64,000 nt of DNA, taken from assembly GCF_004341885.1 (NCBI RefSeq), contig NZ_SLVX01000001.1:248001-312000 (forward strand). Direction: 5' to 3'. Origin of the DNA: Shinella granuli (lineage in GTDB: Bacteria; Pseudomonadota; Alphaproteobacteria; Rhizobiales; Rhizobiaceae). The position numbers and the translations under genes were made by a program. The first letter of the stretch is position 1. Each line of letters starts with the position of its first letter. This document shows positions 63,443 to 64,000 of this stretch, one piece after another. The notes below the pieces were generated by a model. It was given only the letters and a program-made list of their open reading frames with translations. It ran no database searches and was not told the DNA's origin.

Positions 63443-64000
63443 AGGAAAAAGACGTCGAGGCGGCGGTCAAGGGCGGCTCGGTCTATGCCGCCGGCGGCGG
63501 GGGCTGGGCGGACCATGGCCGCATGCTCGGCTATGCCGCCGTCTCGATCGGCAAGCCGGAGCTGGTATCCATCGATGAATTGTCCGATGACGACTGGGTG
63601 GCGACCGCCGCCGCCATCGGCGCGCCGGCCTCGACCACGCCCTGGGAAATGCGCGGCGTCGATTATGTGAAGGCGGTGGAGCTTCTGCAGGACGCGCTCG
63701 GCGAGAAGGTCGCGGCGCTGATGGTCGGGCAGAACGGCAAGTCCTCGACGCTCAACGGCTGGCTGCCCGCGGCGATCCTCGGCACGAAGGTGCTCGACGC
63801 TGTCGGCGACATGCGGGCGCATCCGACCGGGGATATGGGGTCGATCGGCATGGCGGGCTCGCCCGAGCAGATGATCCAGACCGCCGTCGGAGGAAACCGC
63901 GACGAGAACCGCTATATCGAGCTCGTCGTGCGCGGCGCGACCGCGAAGGTCTCGCCGATCCTGCGCACGGCCTCCGACATGTCCGGCGGCTTCATCGCCT
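63427..64000 (+). CDS. DUF917-family protein (candidate thiohydantoin desulfurase), 3' end outside window
   Basis: The first 191 residues are visible: VEAAVKGGSVYAAGGGGWADHGRML is replaced here by its core VYAAGGGGWADHG, typical of the DUF917 N-terminus, followed by DDWVATAAAIGAP and MVGQNGKSSTLNGWLPAAILG-like segments. DUF917 proteins sit with hydantoinases; one member was reported (from memory) to desulfurate 3-(5-oxo-2-thioxoimidazolidin-4-yl)propionate in ergothioneine breakdown. The gene runs off the right edge; its start overlaps the carbamoylase gene by 16 bp, so it belongs to the same operon. Confidence 0.8.
   Translation, partial: MGRILKEKDVEAAVKGGSVYAAGGGGWADHGRMLGYAAVSIGKPELVSIDELSDDDWVATAAAIGAPASTTPWEMRGVDYVKAVELLQDALGEKVAALMVGQNGKSSTLNGWLPAAILGTKVLDAVGDMRAHPTGDMGSIGMAGSPEQMIQTAVGGNRDENRYIELVVRGATAKVSPILRTASDMSGGFIA

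Noticed and set aside
1-64000. tRNA, rRNA, insertion sequence or phage genes
   Set aside because: No cloverleaf, rRNA or transposase/integrase sequence was recognised on either strand.

Overview
The window looks like chromosome or large-replicon DNA from an alphaproteobacterium of the Rhizobiaceae (an Agrobacterium, Rhizobium, Ensifer or Shinella relative). The signs are high G+C with strong third-position bias, the rhizobial cellulose gene bcsN, RirA-type iron boxes, a fused carnitine dehydrogenase/thioesterase, and intergenic palindromic repeats of rhizobial type. The genus cannot be fixed from sequence alone. No rRNA, tRNA, CRISPR array, prophage or insertion sequence was seen.

Layout. 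1-8.2 kb: end of bcsN, then bcsA, bcsB, a large TPR protein and a small secreted protein; no bcsZ cellulase lies between bcsB and the TPR gene. 8.2-13.4 kb: a glutathione transferase, a tiny membrane ORF, a lipid A phosphoethanolamine transferase (eptA) with its own OmpR-type two-component pair, and a small unknown gene. 13.6-18.9 kb: a sigma-54 response regulator and a Cache sensor kinase, twin palindromes, a close-to-consensus -24/-12 promoter and an OFA-family transporter. 19-21 kb: an SDR and a small Cys protein. 20.2-28.4 kb: a LysR regulator divergent from two paralogous FAD/GcvT demethylases, a PEP-mutase-like enzyme and a non-pyrrolysine MttB-family protein. 28.5-30.1 kb: an Lrp regulator, an isochorismatase and a membrane protein. 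30.2-34.3 kb: a siderophore receptor, fhuF and a binding protein behind two TGA-N9-TCA iron boxes. 34.4-40.5 kb: a DUF1328 protein and a ydcSTUV-patD polyamine operon. 41.2-44.3 kb: a LysR regulator, an alpha/beta hydrolase, an ACT protein, a secreted PAAR-like protein and a 191-bp tandem duplication. 44.4-49.5 kb: a peptide-type ABC transporter.

49.8-57.9 kb: genes that together would convert gamma-butyrobetaine to carnitine and on to glycine betaine (acyl-CoA ligase, acyl-CoA dehydrogenase, CaiD-like hydratase, fused CdhA-CdhB, CdhC, divergent CdhR). Three of the four same-strand gene junctions carry the same paired palindromic repeat. 57.9-64 kb: a LysR-like regulator with two HTH domains, divergent from a histidine-ammonia-lyase homologue that lacks the Ala-Ser-Gly MIO triad, a hydantoinase-like enzyme, an M20 carbamoylase-like enzyme and the start of a DUF917 protein. 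This set fits the known steps of ergothioneine breakdown: trimethylamine elimination, thiohydantoin desulfuration, ring opening and decarbamoylation to glutamate.

A theme of the window is catabolism of N-methylated and trimethylammonium compounds (polyamine-like, carnitine/butyrobetaine, dimethylglycine-like, probably ergothioneine). The best lead is the 57.9-64 kb locus, followed by the sigma-54 control region at 17 kb and the MttB/double-demethylase operon.
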